From NCBI GenBank assembly GCA_036768485.1, contig JAVLUZ010000273.1, forward strand, positions 4,321,391 to 4,385,390: a stretch of DNA of 64,000 bases, written 5' to 3'. The position numbers and the translations under genes were made by a program. Below the pieces are notes generated by a model, which saw only the letters and a program-made list of their open reading frames with translations, made no database searches and had not been told where the DNA came from. This stretch comes from Mermis nigrescens (lineage: Eukaryota > Nematoda > Enoplea > Mermithida > Mermithidae). Positions 37,462 through 51,900 of the stretch are shown one piece after another (the first letter of the stretch is position 1; each line of letters begins with the position of its first letter).

Positions 37462-37687
37462 ATGTCAACTGCGCCACGTCGCCAGCTGCTGTGTTTAATA
37501 AATTATGAAATCACCTTCCATAAAGAACTATTCAAGTGGATAGAATGGAAGATGTCCGGCGGAAAAAATTTGACTGATTTGGAAATGTTGGACTTTAGCA
37601 ACGATCATTGCGTCGTGAGCATGCTGCTTAAAACTTCAATGAAGGCCAAACGTCTGGTAACCGTCGTGCGGGGCAAACAACGAACAG
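37462..37687 (+). CDS. Gene 2 exon 1
   Basis: It codes for 75 residues plus one base, then donor GTATGC after ACAG. Matches with gene 1 include HKE, SMKA and TVVRG. The start is chosen by alignment with gene 1. Confidence 0.6.
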
Positions 37688-39906
37688 GTATGCGACAATT
37701 CGCTTACATTTAAGCATTTTTCCAAATGTTGATTTGGGAGTCAGAATACACATTGGCGTAGGGAGGGTTTGGTAGACTTGCACTTCCCAGAAGTTGAAAC
37801 CCCCCGCATATTACCGTATTAGAATTCCGTTTTTATTAACATTTTGGCGATTTTTGGCAATTACGCCCAACCAGACCCCCAGAATTTTCTTGCTGTTCAT
37901 GTATGATTCAGACCCTCACGAATGGGTCAGAAGAGCTCTAGAATCATGCTTGAAAATTTCTCGTTTCTTTCGTTAATTCTCTATTGCACGGATATCTTTT
38001 GATGGGGATGACCGAACTCACACGTATATCTACCTAATATATGTGTACCATCAATTTTTGGTCATTTCGACCTCAGTTTCTTACTTCTCTTTATTTATAT
38101 CTTGCCTACATATGGTTTCAAACGGTACCGTGTAAGAATAGCAGATCGGCAGACTGATGTAAAATTTCAAATTTCGAAATTCATTGTATCTTTTCTTCGA
38201 ATAAAAACATGGTGTTCAGCTGCTGAATAGTAGAAGTGATTATCGGTATAATATGCATGGCAGTAGATGCTCAACATCACTGATCTGGAGGTCAGCCGTT
38301 CTGCGGTCAGTTACTGAGCTTTTGTGGGTCAAAATGATCTTAAAAACTAATATATGCTAAAATAACTTCAAAACGACTTTATTCTACACTATATGCTCAA
38401 TTTCAAGCACTTTTGAAGAAAATTTTTGATATGTATTCGTTTTTGACCTCCACATATACCTATTCAACTTTATTGTCAATCAAGAATCTGCTGAATTTTC
38501 TAATTTTCGTTCAACAAAAATTTCCCATTTTTTTTTGTTCTGAGGTGTAGACTTCAAACCCCACGTACGTATCTGCACATGACTTAATATAAGTAAGAAT
38601 CGAAATTTCTGTAGAAACGTGCTTGAAATTGATCAGAAATAAAGAATTACGGTATTTGAGCCATTCCGACATAAAACTGTAGATTCAAATCAATTTATCT
38701 TTTTATAGACCTAATTAACCAATTTGAAGAAATGTTTTATTGATGCTTTTCCTGAGAACATTGTGTCTGATTCGGATTCAGCGGTAAAGTTCATCGGATA
38801 TCTTTGATTTCGTAAATGACGCAAAAAGTCGGGCGCGAACTTTCACACTAAGCTCACGTTTTAAAAAAACATTGAGGGAATGTCGTATTTTTTACTTTTC
38901 CTTTAAAATATGCATAAAGTTTTGACAAATTACATCTACAGTCTGTTTCACATAACTCCGTGCATAAATTTTAAGAATTTTCATCGACAGTAAGCCGAGG
39001 GTCACGATAATTATATATAAGATCAATGCTATAATCGCAATCTGTAAGCTTATTGACCAAAATAATTTTAAAATTTATGACCGATGTTATGTGAAACAGA
39101 CTATAAGCGACCTGACTGAAATTAACGAATTTGCATTCCTTGCTAAGTACTTCGATTTCGTAAGAGCAGCTTACTGCTTTTACTTGATCCTAAATTGTTT
39201 TAGTAACGCTCTGCATTCTCCTGAACTCGGTTTCTATAAGTTGTGGCTTGAGCCAGGCTCAAGCCACACTCTAATGTTTAAAAATATGCGGCCAAGTTTA
39301 AGCCTGGCTTAAGCCGATTTCCATAAACGCAGGTTTCAGCCAGGCTTAAAACAACCACAACGTGGGAACATACGACATCAAAATTGAACACTTTCTATGT
39401 TTATCACGTACAGATTTAAAGCTGGCTTGAGCCACACTTTATAGAAACCGGACCCTGTATCATACATTCACATGTAACATAATTCTAGGAAACTGTCCAC
39501 TTTTAGTCAAGAATGAAGAGTTTGTTAATAGCTTTCCGAAAATCTATTACACATGCAGTAATTTTGCTTCGGACTTAGAAAATTATAAAAGACAATAATA
39601 GGGGGGTCAAAAACGAACATATGCCATCTTTGCAATTTTTTCGACCCAGGAGCAAAATTATGGCTTAAGCAATACGTTTCTTTTATTGTGCTCTACAATT
39701 CTAAATTTCAAGTAGAGAGTATCCTTTGACTGAAAGCTAGATAAATGCGATTCAATACAGGACGATAATTCCTGAAAACAGAAATTTTTGCACCAGGCCT
39801 TTGCCCCGGCTCTGGCGCCGGGGCCAGGATGGCCCCAGCACCGGGACCGGGCCTGTAGAAAACGAAAAAATGAATGAAAATAGTATAAAATAACCTTTTC
39901 TATAGA

Positions 39907-39961
<55 letters not shown>

Positions 39962-42900
39962 GCAATGTGATATTTATTTACTTACAAAAATAAGCTGAAT
40001 AACTTTAAAATTTAAGCTAGACTATTAATGCATTTCGTTTCAGGCGATCCAATAAGTAGGATTTGGGTGAACATTGAAGCAATTTGATATATTTTTGAAA
40101 AGCTTAGCTTAAGTAACGATTTTTATTACGAAAATAAGCACATTTGACCGATTATTTTCACACAAAAACATTTAAAAGGCCGGGGACCATTCATGGGCAG
40201 CACCAAAATTTTGTGGGGGAAGGAGGTGCAAGATTTTTCAAAGCTCGAAATATGGCGGTATGGCGAAAAGAACACAATTTTTAAACGTTCCGCATCGAGC
40301 ACTATCCATTGGCATTAAAAAATTGAGGAGAAAACAAAAAAATTTTAGAAATCAAATTCTGGGAGAGGGTACTTTGGTTTTTAGCCCACTACGCACAGGT
40401 GTGCCGAGGACTCTCTCCAGTACCTGTAAAAGTGTTTTTTATTATTTTATTTCATATTAGTAGTCGTTGCTGTTTCATATGTGATTTTCAATTAATTCTG
40501 GGCGCTTAGCACTAAGTGTGTCACTGTCTTCATTTCGGTGCGGTTCTCTAATATTATGTATGGTTCAGTTTCATGTATAGAAACAACAGAGTGTCTTCAA
40601 ACCTTTTCCTGTCGGAAAAGCCCTGGGCTATTTATTTCTCATGCCATTTACAGGAAACATTTTGCATTTTATTGTCTTACTCGTCTCTTTCTTCCACTGC
40701 GATAGCATAAATCTTCAAAAAAATTATCTTTTCTTCTCAGTTTATCGTCTTTTTATCCCTGTAACTATATTCATTCATCATCTATTATATTCTTTTATTT
40801 ATTTGTCTTTTAATTTGTTTATTTTCATGTCTTTGATTCATTAAAGCATTTTGCAACTAGCAAGAAAAATGCTGCGATGGAGCAAAAAAGGTGAATACAC
40901 TTGGATTTCGTTATTCTTAAGGATGTAAAAGGAGGGAACTAGGGAAAATTTCCTATACGCGCAAAAGCCGTAAGAATGTGCTAAATAGTGAGACTTCCTC
41001 AAAAACAATGCAAAAATCGAAGCATATTCTGCGACTTAAGCCTGTTTCTGTAGACTGAATTGAATTGGCCTCTGGAGGTGACCCTTCAATTTTTGCGTTG
41101 TTTAGAGGAAGGCTAACTGTTTAGCACATTCTTTCGGCTTTTGCGCGTATAGGGAAATTTTTCCTAGTACCTCCTTTTACATCCATAAGAATAAAGTAAT
41201 CCAAGTATATTCAACTTTTTTGTTCCATCGGAGCATTTTTCCTTGCTAGTATTCTACTTTTTCTCAGCATGATTTTGTTCTTAAATACTGTTTTATCCTT
41301 ACAAAAAAGCCAATCTAACTAATCTTAATCAGAGGAAAAACCTATGTTAAAATCCCCGTTGGATCGATTTAAAAATTAACGTAAATATTTTCTCAATGTA
41401 TTTCAAACCAGAAGTGTTCGAGGAAAGTTAAATCCAGAGCTTGCTCAAACACAGATTAAGGGCAACAGTTTTTACTTCCTCTACAACAGTTGATAGCTTC
41501 AATATCAAGTGTGAACATTTAAATAAAGATAACGGTAGTCAAACCCAATTAAAGTAAAATCCTGCATCGGCAGAATCATCATGCGAAAGCCAGGCGGGGT
41601 AACAAACACATCAGTGTATGAACCAACGCAATAATGTGTCGGCCACTAAAAATCGCATGCAATTGAACAATGCACAAGAAAGCAACAAAAATTATTAGTG
41701 GAGCAAGACAATATGAACGATTCCGGACATAAATCAAAAATCCGGTCGACGTTTCAGCAAATGCAAAGAATTTAAGAAAATTTATGAGCCGCATACATTC
41801 CAAAAATGGACAGACATAAACTTGTATGGATTTTATCAAGAAAAAATATTTGAATCTTGATGAAGACAGCGCATAAGAATTATTATTATCATAAAGTCAT
41901 TTTTAGGTAGTATTTTGAAAAAGTTTCTCATTTCGATTAATCTACAAAACAGTGCATGTTTGCGAATAAAAATGATTGAAGATGAGTCAAAAATTTTGGA
42001 AATAAAAACCTGATTAAAAAATATGCAACAAGGACTTAAATATTGGCATTAGCAAACATATGCCTAAATCAAACTCACCTTTTCACAGCTCAACAACTTT
42101 CAACTGTAGAAAATTTTAGAGGTCAGATTCGTTATTCTGGCGTTATGGAGATCAATTTTAAAAACGAATTACCATGCTCTGGGCTGAAAAGTGCTTTTCA
42201 GTGAAAACTTTGCACCAGCGCTAATAACGCAATATTGGGTTATATAAAAAAATAAACTAGGATGTACAACGTTTACGTCAGGGCACATTTTAAGCATAAT
42301 AAGCATGTTCCGCCTACTTGTAGCTAAAAAAATTTTTTTCGTTTAGAACCCTTTACACTAAACCGATCACAGAACAAGAAATATTGCGTTGAAAGGAGAT
42401 AAAATTTTTGGCTTTGAGATATTGTAACCGTCTACATTATAAAACCAATTGGACTGCACAGAAACCAAAATTGAGTTAGATAAGCTTTAGAACACGCAAA
42501 GAGTAAGAAACACGTATACTTTACACTTTTGTGCCACAACTATTGTGTGTAAGGAAATTTTAAGGTCAAATTCGTAATCGTCAATTCAGGGACAACATTT
42601 TTAAAAAAATTGGCCCTCCACAGCAGATTATTTGATCTTTCGGTTTACACTTTACCCAATCATTGCTAACTCGGTATTGAGTGTAAACAAATTTTAAAGA
42701 AATCAACATCAAGTTTTCTAATTATCTATCAATTAAAAAAACCGCACCCACCAAGTGTGTGCCGTTGTTGCTGTGAGGGGGGCCCAAAATTCGCACTCGC
42801 TGTGATGGACAAATAAGAAAAAGGGTGACCAAGTATATAATAAGTAGCGCTATCGCGCGACCGATGATTGTCCTCAATAGTGATACTGAAAAGTCTGGTA

Positions 42901-45900
42901 AGTTACGGATGCATGATATACCTGGGTAAGTATAGAGTATTCTAGCAAAGAAAAATGCTTCGATGGAACAAAAAAGACGTTTATACTGGGGATTGAGGAC
43001 AAGGATGTAAAAGGAGGGGACTAGGAAAAAGCTACCTATGTTTATGACTAAAGTCGCAAAATCTGCTAGAAATCGGACTTTTCTAAGAAACTCAAAAAAT
43101 CAAATTATATTCTGCGGCCTGCAGATCGAAATAAACGATTGACCCAAAAAACGATTGATAAAGTAGCAAGTTAGCTGTACAGTAGCTATGGGAGATTAGA
43201 TGGAGTAAACTAGGAGACTCTACAAGCTAATTGAATGAAATAGCAAACATCGATGCAATCAAGACAATCAAAGAAATTGTTAGTTTAAAGCGGTAGGAAA
43301 GGCATAAGCTTACGTGAAACAGACTACATGTAGGTACACTTGCATGCAGGGGCGGATTTAGAGGGGGCGGGGGGCGGCCACCCCTCATGGGCCCAAAATA
43401 GTGCGCAAAATTAAGGATTTTTGAGCGATTTTTAGCGATTTTTTGGGTTAAAACGGCTACCGCCCAAGTCAGGGTTCCGCCCCCCCCTTAGGGGTACCGC
43501 CCCCCCCCCCTTAGGAAAATCCTGGATCCGCCACTGCTTGCATGCCCGCAATGATTGTGTGCACTAATCAATTAACGCCAGGTTTGCTTGCTATAATGCT
43601 CATGATAACAAAATAAAACACCTTTAAATACAATTCCAATTAGTTTCCTATCGATCACGATACGAAGCAAGTCGGCGTTGCAACTTGCAAGCAATTTATA
43701 AAGAGTAAACATTTTAGATTACGTGTATACACTCTAATGTGAAGCATTGAAAATTACTCACAGAAGGTTGTTTTTCAGAGGCCGCAGAGTAGACTATACT
43801 TCGATTATTTGCGTTGCTTGGAGTAAGTCTGATTTTTAGCAGATTTTGAGACTTCATCATAGGTAGCGCGTTAGCGCGTACCTATAACATACTTGGGTAC
43901 CCCTAACACCTGTGCACCCCCTACAGCTATAACGGGACACTTCTGCAAGGTGCGGTTTTTTTAAAAGAAAGATAATAAAAAATTCGCGGCTCATGTTTTT
44001 TTGTTTTCCTTGAAACTCAAAACTGACTGTGTAAAGAAGGTGTAAAGGTTTTGTGTAACGTTATAACATAGGACAAATTTTGGGACCTTTTTACTGCGGC
44101 ATGTGGGCAACTGAGTATTTATGACTCGAACAATTAAACAGCATAGGATTATAGAGGGATGAATTTTACAGAACTGCATTTTTTTGTTTTTTGAAATTCG
44201 CATTAGTTCTCGAATGGCAGTGTAAAGAGTGCGAAAATCTGGGGGTGAAAAAGCACTTTTTGGTCGAGTTTTCAACCTGCTTATGTCTGATACTAACTCC
44301 GGTTATGGGTTTTTTAAAATGTTTTCTGACAGAAATGTAGAGCGGGTCAAGGGCTACATTCTGCATATAAGCAAAGTCTTCTACGCTCTATGGTGAGTTA
44401 GATCCTGGGGTTTGAAGTTTACACTCTAGTGGATCGGTGTAAAAAACGGATTTTAACTAAGATTTCTCTGCCACATTTTTCCGCTTATGAGTCAGGGTAA
44501 ATTAAATACAGCAGTAATAAGAGTGCCTCTCAGGGGCTACACATCGCAGCAAACCGCATTTAAAAAACGCAATATTGAGTTATTTATGGGGGTGTAAAGT
44601 TCGAAATCAGAGGTAAAAAATGGGCGAAAAAACACGTTTTTTCCGAATTTTGATTAATAAATCATACCAACTAATTTTTGCAAGAGAATTTTGGCACACA
44701 GGAATGTACTGCGATTTAAAAGCTACAAATTGTACCAAACCGAATTTCTTTAAACTCAATGGGGAGTTCGGTACGGAATTTTAAAGTTTACAGTGTTCTA
44801 AATGATGGAAAATACGTTTTTGTTGCGTTTTTTGTTCGCCACTTTCTCCGTCCAGAAGTCGGGATAAGTCCAATAGAATAAAAATAAAGTGCTTTATATC
44901 GGGTGCATGTCAAAGCAAATTGTCTATACATTAATATTTAGCGAGTGTAAAGTCAAAAATTTGGTGTTTAAAATGCGTTTCTGTCTTGTTTTTTCTGCCT
45001 GCTTCTCCGCTTATGAGTCAGGGACACGATTATCAAGTCTAGAAATGGACCAGGAACCAAATTTGATATGCCAGTCTGGCGCATATGTTTACACTCCACA
45101 GTGTTGTAAAGTGGTTTACACCTATTGTTAGTTAGCCCATAGGACATTATGGAGACTTAATTTTTTTCATAAATATTAATCGTTAATATCGGAACAATAT
45201 CAAAATTACGAATCTGACCAAAATCTTCTTTACACTAGGTGTTTACATGAAGGTTACACTACATATGTATTTATCTTCGTTTTTGAGCATTCCAGAAACC
45301 AAATTTTTTCCTGGAGTCTAGAAATTTTCAAAGAATCAAATGTGAGACGTCAAGTAGGCGCGTTTGTTTACATCCAACAGTGATGTGAAGTAGTTTACAC
45401 TCATTCCTTACTTGTCCTCAGACCATTGTAGACATGCAATTTTTTCATAAATGTTGGTAATAATATCCGAGTAATATCAGATTTACAAATCGGAATAAAA
45501 TCCTCTGTACACTAGGCGGTTGTGTAAAGTTTACACTGCTAATTATTCTTCGTTCTAGAGCTTTGCGAAAACCTGAATTTTTTGCCGAAATCTGAAAACT
45601 TACATGGAATCAAATAAGGGACGTCAGCTGGGCGCGTTCGTTTACACTCAATAGTGATGTAAAGTGGTTTACATCTGTGTCTATTTGTCCTTAAACCGTT
45701 ATGGAGACGTAATTTTTTCATGAATGTTGATCGTAATATCCGAGTAATATCGAATTTACAAATCCGACTAAAATCTTCTTTATACTCGTTGCTAGTGTAA
45801 AGTTTACACTATATAATAAGCTCCATTCTAGAGCCTCACGGTAACTTATTTTTTTCTAAAGTCGTAAAATATATATGGAAACAGATGTGATACGTCTGCT

Positions 45901-48900
45901 AGGGGCGCATGAAGAGTAGTGTAAAGTGATTAACACCTAATGTTAATTTGTTCTAGGAACATTATAGAGCTTTCATTACTTAATAAATGCTGATCGTAAT
46001 ATCAGAGCAATACCGAAATAATTAATCCCACTGAAATTCTTTACACTCTTGTGTAAAGTTTAAAATGTAAATTAAGTTTAGCTCTAGAAAGTTTTGGAAG
46101 CATATTTCTTTACAGGATGTTCTACGTAACATAAGAATTACTAATCAGAATGTTTGTTTCTTCTACAAATAGTAGCTTTGTAAAGTTTAAACCATTCAAT
46201 TATTAGAAGAACCGCACAGTAAATGAAATCTAGTATTGTATTTCCAAATCTTGCTAATTAAAAGTAGGGTACTAGCAAAGAAAAATGTTCCGATGGAACA
46301 AAAAAGGGGAATATACTTGGGATTGTGAATTATCGAGGATGTAAAAGGAGGGGACTAGGAAAAATCTCCCTATGTTATATGCCAAAAATCGCAAAATATG
46401 TTAAAAACCAGACTTTCTCTAAACAATGCAAAAAAATCGAAGTATATTCTGCGGCCTTTGAAAAATGTAAAAGTTTAGTAAACAATTGTTGTAGACATGT
46501 GTAAAAGAGTATCTACATAAGGTCTGTTGCACGTCAGCTTCCGTGTTTCCTACTGCTTTGAACCAACAATATCATCGATCGTCTTGAATGCATCGATATG
46601 TACTATTTCATTCGATTCGCTTAGCTACTGCATTGCTAATTCGCTGCTTTTTTCAATGAATTTTTTGGTAAATAGTTTATTTCTATTGAGAGGCCGCAGA
46701 ATATACTTCGATTTTTTGCATTGTTTAGAGAAAGTCTGGTTTTTAACATATTTTGCGATTTTTGGCATATAACATAGGGAGATTTTTCCTAGTCCCCTCC
46801 TTTTACATCCTCGATAATTCACAATCCCAAGTATATTCCCCTTTTTTGTTCCATCGGAGCATTTTTCTTTGCTAGTGGCATATACATAGGTAGCTTTTTC
46901 CAATAATCTGTTTCAAAATTCTTGAGACTTTTATACAGTATGATGATTCAAAAATATTAGAAATTCAGTCAATCAGCAGAGAGCAATCTCTTAGTACCCG
47001 CCTCTCGCATCAACCGATTCGCTAATTGTACAATAAGCCATGTAATATTTTGAAGATCGCCGCGGCTTCCCCAAATGGCCTAGCGGTATTATCGCCCACT
47101 TCACAGCGCGAAATACGGAGTTCGACTCCGCGCGTTTGACGTATTTTTCTAACGCGAGGCTACCGGTTATGCTCTCACAGCTCCTAAGAGTCAGACTGAT
47201 CTAGAGTGCCAAAGTTCAAGGTTTAAGAGCCATATAAGGTGTAATAGGCTATAGCCAGTGGCGGATCTAGGATTTTCCTAAGGGGGGGCGGTACCCCTAA
47301 GGGGGGGGCGAAACTCTGACTTGGGCGGAAAAATTAGCCGTTTTGACCCGAAAATCGCTAAAAATCGCTCAAAAATTCTTAATTTTTCGCACTATTTTGG
47401 GCCAATGGGGGGGCGGCCGCCCCCGCCCCCCCAAATCCGCCCCTGGCTATAGCCAATCGAATGAAAGGCCTCACGCCGGTTGGCTGAATTTTCATTGCCT
47501 TCGAATCACCTTACTGTAAAAAAGTCTCAAGAATTTTGAAATAGAGTATAGTCCGCTCCTTTAACATACCTAATAATCCACAATCCCAAGTATATTCGTG
47601 TTTTTTCTTCCATCGGAGCATTTTTCTTTGCTAGTACCCTACTTTAAATAAGCATGATTTGAGTAAATCAGTCAGCAAACAGTAACATGCCACAATCATG
47701 GCAGCAGTCCAAGAACGCAGAAAACAATGTTGTTCTGAACACCTACCAATTACTGGGTGTAAAGAACACTCACGCTCAGATTTGTAATCTTGACGTTACA
47801 TAGAAATTTTAAGAAAACTAAGCTTCTGCAACGCTCTGGTGGAACATTTTTTGAAAAAATTAACGTTTTGCAAAGCTCTGGAAGTAAAATAAATTTGTAG
47901 TGTAAACTAGACATTTACAATAATCAATAGTTCAAATTTTACACGTGTAGAGAAATCTAACAGTCAGATTCATAATTATGACGTTACGGATAACATTTTG
48001 AAAGAAATTAAGCTTATGCAAGGCTCTAAAACTAAAGTTTATTTGCCGTGTAAACTTTACACAGCTAGAGAGTGTAAGGAAGATTTTAGCCGGATTCATA
48101 ATTCTAATATTACTCTGTTATTACGATGAAAATTTAAGAAAAAATTTACACTTCACAATGGCCTGAAGACAAATAAATATTACATGTGAACCACTTTACA
48201 CCACTGTTTAGTGTGAACAAACTCCCCCAATTGGCGTATCACGTTTAATTTCTGGTAAATTTTTAGACTTGGGATCATGTCCAGACTCATAACTGGAGAA
48301 GTTGGCAGAAAAAAGAACACGGAAACACGTTCGACACCCAAATTTTGACTTTACACCTACCGAAAAAGGTCAATCTTAATGTAAATGAACGCAATTTGCT
48401 ATGACTATATTGAACATGTCTCGACTTCTAAACGGAGAAAGTGGCGAACAAAAAAGTGTCAAAAATGTATTTTTCCATCATCCACCAAATTGTAAACTTT
48501 AGAAATCTGTACCTAAATCCCCATCGAGTGTAAAGAAATTCGGTTTAAGCCAGTTTGTAGCCTTTTAATCGTAGTACAATTGTATGTGCAAAACTTTTGT
48601 TCCACAAAATATTTGAGATATTTACCAATCAAAATAGGGATAAAAACGTGTTCTTTCGCCCATTTTACACCCCTGATTTCGAACTTTACACCCCTATAAA
48701 TAACTCAATATTGAGTCTTTTCAAACGCGATTTGCTGCGGCGTTTAGCAATCAGATCGAGCTTTATTTTCGTTTTTCAGTTTGTCACGACTCATAAGCGG
48801 AAAAGTTGGCAGAAAAATTTTAGACAAAATCCGGTTTTTACACCATCCACTAGAGTTTAAAGTTTGAACCCCTAGATCTAACTCCATATTAAGTGTAAAA

Positions 48901-51900
48901 AGTTTGCTGGTAAGCCAAAAGTAGCCCTTGAATCGTAGTACATTTCTACTCGAATAAATTTTTTAGGACTCAACCGGAGTTTTCGGCAAACAAAAAGCAG
49001 ACCAAAACGTGTTTCGTCACCCTCAGATTCTTAACGCTCTTTACACTGCAATTTCTGGAAATAAGTCACTTTTCAAAAATAAAAAATACCGTATGAAACT
49101 TATTCATTTGTTTACAATTTAAAAAATTAGATTGAACAGAATGCAAAACTGAGTTAAAAACGTTGTGTAACCGATCAAAATTAAAAATAACTATATGTTA
49201 TAACGTTACAGTAAAACTTTACACGCTTTTTACACACTGGGTATTAATTTAAAAAAACAAAAAAGAACAAGGGCGCGAATTCTCTTGTTATCTATCTTTA
49301 AAAAAGCGCAATATACATAAGTATACCAGTGTTGCTGTAGGATGCATTGTACAGGCCCCGGCTAGGCCCTCGCCCCGGCCTCGGCTGAAATGTTGGTCCC
49401 GGCGAATCTTTAATTTTTCCGGTAAGTTCAAATTTTTTCCTACAGATCTAATAGACTCATCGATAGAGATTAAACGACTCAATGGATTGGCCGACAACGA
49501 CATGCTTACTTTGGCTCGAATCGGAAAATTTGATCTTATAGTTGTGAGCGACATTATTCACGAGGTTAAAAATTTGCCGAAGTTTTTTCGAACTCTCAAA
49601 CTTTTATTGAAGACAAATGACGGTAGGATTTTGTTCTGGATGAGGCCCAAAAATCCGCCCTTGCCAATGCCTGAAATGGCTGAAAAAGCCTGGAGCGAGC
49701 TGACTCCCAGCAGAAATGAAGTTACGAGTGCAATTGACTCGGTTAGTACAAGCGCAACGTAAATGTGCATTCTTTTGGTATTCTGCTTCAAGTTATGTAT
49801 GCAATGAGACAAAAAGTTGTGTTAACGTGTGAAATTTTTGAACGCTTTTGTACTCGTAGAACAACTTTTTGTTTATTCGTCACTTCATTTTGCAATATTT
49901 TTGCCTGCTTTAGGCTTTATATTTTGATGGCATAAAACAATTAAAAATATAATCTCTTGAGAAAGTCAGGTGATGATAAAAACAAAACTAGACTTTTTAG
50001 CAAAAGAATTGTCTTGTGAATAATTTGTATGTTTTTTTAAATTTATTCTAATTTATTCATTCAAATGCTTTTATTTCATTGTGAGTATGCATGCTTTTCA
50101 ATTCAACATCATCCGTGATTAAGACTGCTATTTCGGCAAACGTATGAGAAGAATTTCGAATGTTTTGCTCTCAGCTTTGGTTAACTCCAATATCGAAATT
50201 ATATTTGTTGTTCTCAAGACTTGTCAAAACTATGACTGTCTGTTTATCAGTGCAGGATGCACTAAAATTTAATCACTTTAAGTCAAATTCATAGCATATA
50301 GTTGTTAATGTATGCCATGCACGAACTGATGCTGATTTATTCTACTTACTTCAAATCAATGCTAAAATACAAATCAGTTCCCATTGGAATGATTGATAAT
50401 TTTTTATACTTCCTTTGATGGCAAACGCTATTTTTTATTTGTTAGGCTAAAGAAGACAGAACAAAACAGAAATTGTAAGTTTTCCGTCTTAATGCGATAT
50501 GCTACGTTAATGAGGAATCAAATTTTGTCCCTTCTGTTTTCCATTCAACAATTTTACATAAAGTTTTAAAATTCAGTCATGTATTCAATTATTATATATG
50601 CTCTTAGAAGCCTTGTGGTTAAACCTCTTCAAGTAGCTTCTGACCCCGCTTACTACGTCACTGAATTCTGAAAACAAGTGAAGTAGATATTCTACTAGCA
50701 AAGAAAAATGCTTTGATGGAACAAAAAGGGGAATATACTTGGGATTGTGAATTATCGATGATGTAAAAGGAGGGGACTAGGAAAAATCTCCCTATGTTAT
50801 ATGCCAAGAATCGCAAAATATGTAAAAAATCAGACTTTCTCTAAACAATGCAAAAAATCGAAGTATATTCTGCGGTCTCTGAAAAAACGTATTATTTTAA
50901 AATAATTTTTTCTGATTGACATAATATCTTAAAAGCATATTACGTAATGCAACTTTTTGCAGACTTCATTCAACTTTGAGTTGCTTAATAATGTGACTGA
51001 AAGTGAAATGCTGTTAACAAATCATAATTAAGTTGTTCGTATTTCATTATTACTAAGCATGTCACTTAGCAGATACAGCCATTCTAAGTGTCAAAGTGCA
51101 AGCAATATTCAAATTACCAAAAAATTGATTGAAAAAAGCAGCGAATTAGCAATGCAGTAGCTAAGCGAATTGAATGAAATAGTACATATCGATGCATTCA
51201 AGACAATCGATGATATTGTTGGTTCAAAGCAGTAGGAAACACGGAAGCTGACGTGCAACAGACCTTATGTAGATACTCTTTTACACATGTCTACAGCAAT
51301 TGTTTACTAAACTTTTACATTTTTTAAAGGCCGCAGAATATACTTCGATTTTTTGCATTGTTTAGAGAAAGTCTGATTTTTTACATATTTTGCGATTCTT
51401 GGCATATAACATAGGGAGATTTTTCCTAGTCCCCTCCTTTTACATCCTCGATAATTCACAATCCCAAGTATATTCCCCTTTTTTGTTCCATCGGAGCATT
51501 TTTCTTTGCTAGTACCCCACTTTTAATTAGCAAGATTTGGAAATACAATACTAGATTTCATTTACTGTGCGGTTCTTCTAATAATTGAATGGTTTGAACT
51601 TTACAAAGCTACTAGTTGTAGAAGAAACAAACATTCTGATTAGTAATTCTTATGTTACGTAGAACATCCTGTAAAGAAATATGCTTCTAAAACTTTCTAG
51701 AGCTCAACTTAATTCACATTTTAAACTTTACACAAGAGTGTAAAGAATTTTAGTGGGATTAATAATTTCGATATTGCTCTGATATAACGATCAGCATTTA
51801 TTAAGAAATAAAACCTCTATAATGTTCTAAGAACAAATTAACATTAGGTGTTAATCACTTTACACTACTCTTCATGCGCCCCTAGCAGACGTATCACATC

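Larger units (their letters stand above)
46901..47553. mobile_element. MITE with CTGTTTCAAAATTCTTGAGAC ends
   Basis: The left ATCTGTTTCAAAATTCTTG and right CAAGAATTTTGAAATAGA termini, plus inner blocks (GTGATTCGAAGG-like), are inverted. It interrupts the right arm of C10. Inside lie a tRNA-like segment and a later hAT MITE. A related left end occurs at about 11755. Confidence 0.5.
42942..49312 (-). mobile_element. Helitron-like composite C10, multiply interrupted
   Basis: On the minus strand its 3' terminal unit ends at CTAG 42942-42945 and its 5' side is truncated near 49312 (…ATCTTTAAAAAAGCGC). It is interrupted by composite C5 (43857-46875), a MITE (about 46901-47553) and a 190-bp hAT MITE. 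Removing C5 rejoins GAGACTTCA to TGGCATATACATAGGTAGC, matching the uninterrupted opposite arm near 43040. Confidence 0.6.
37688..49445 (+). other. Gene 2 intron 1, 11.8 kb, TE-filled
   Basis: It runs from donor GTATGC to acceptor TTCCTACAG. It contains MITEs (38938, 39228, 40193), an (AT)n tract, a solo inverted unit (40857), composite fragments C9 and C10, the complete composite C5 nested in C10, two 190-bp hAT MITEs and a tRNA-like segment. No additional exon is convincing. Confidence 0.6.
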
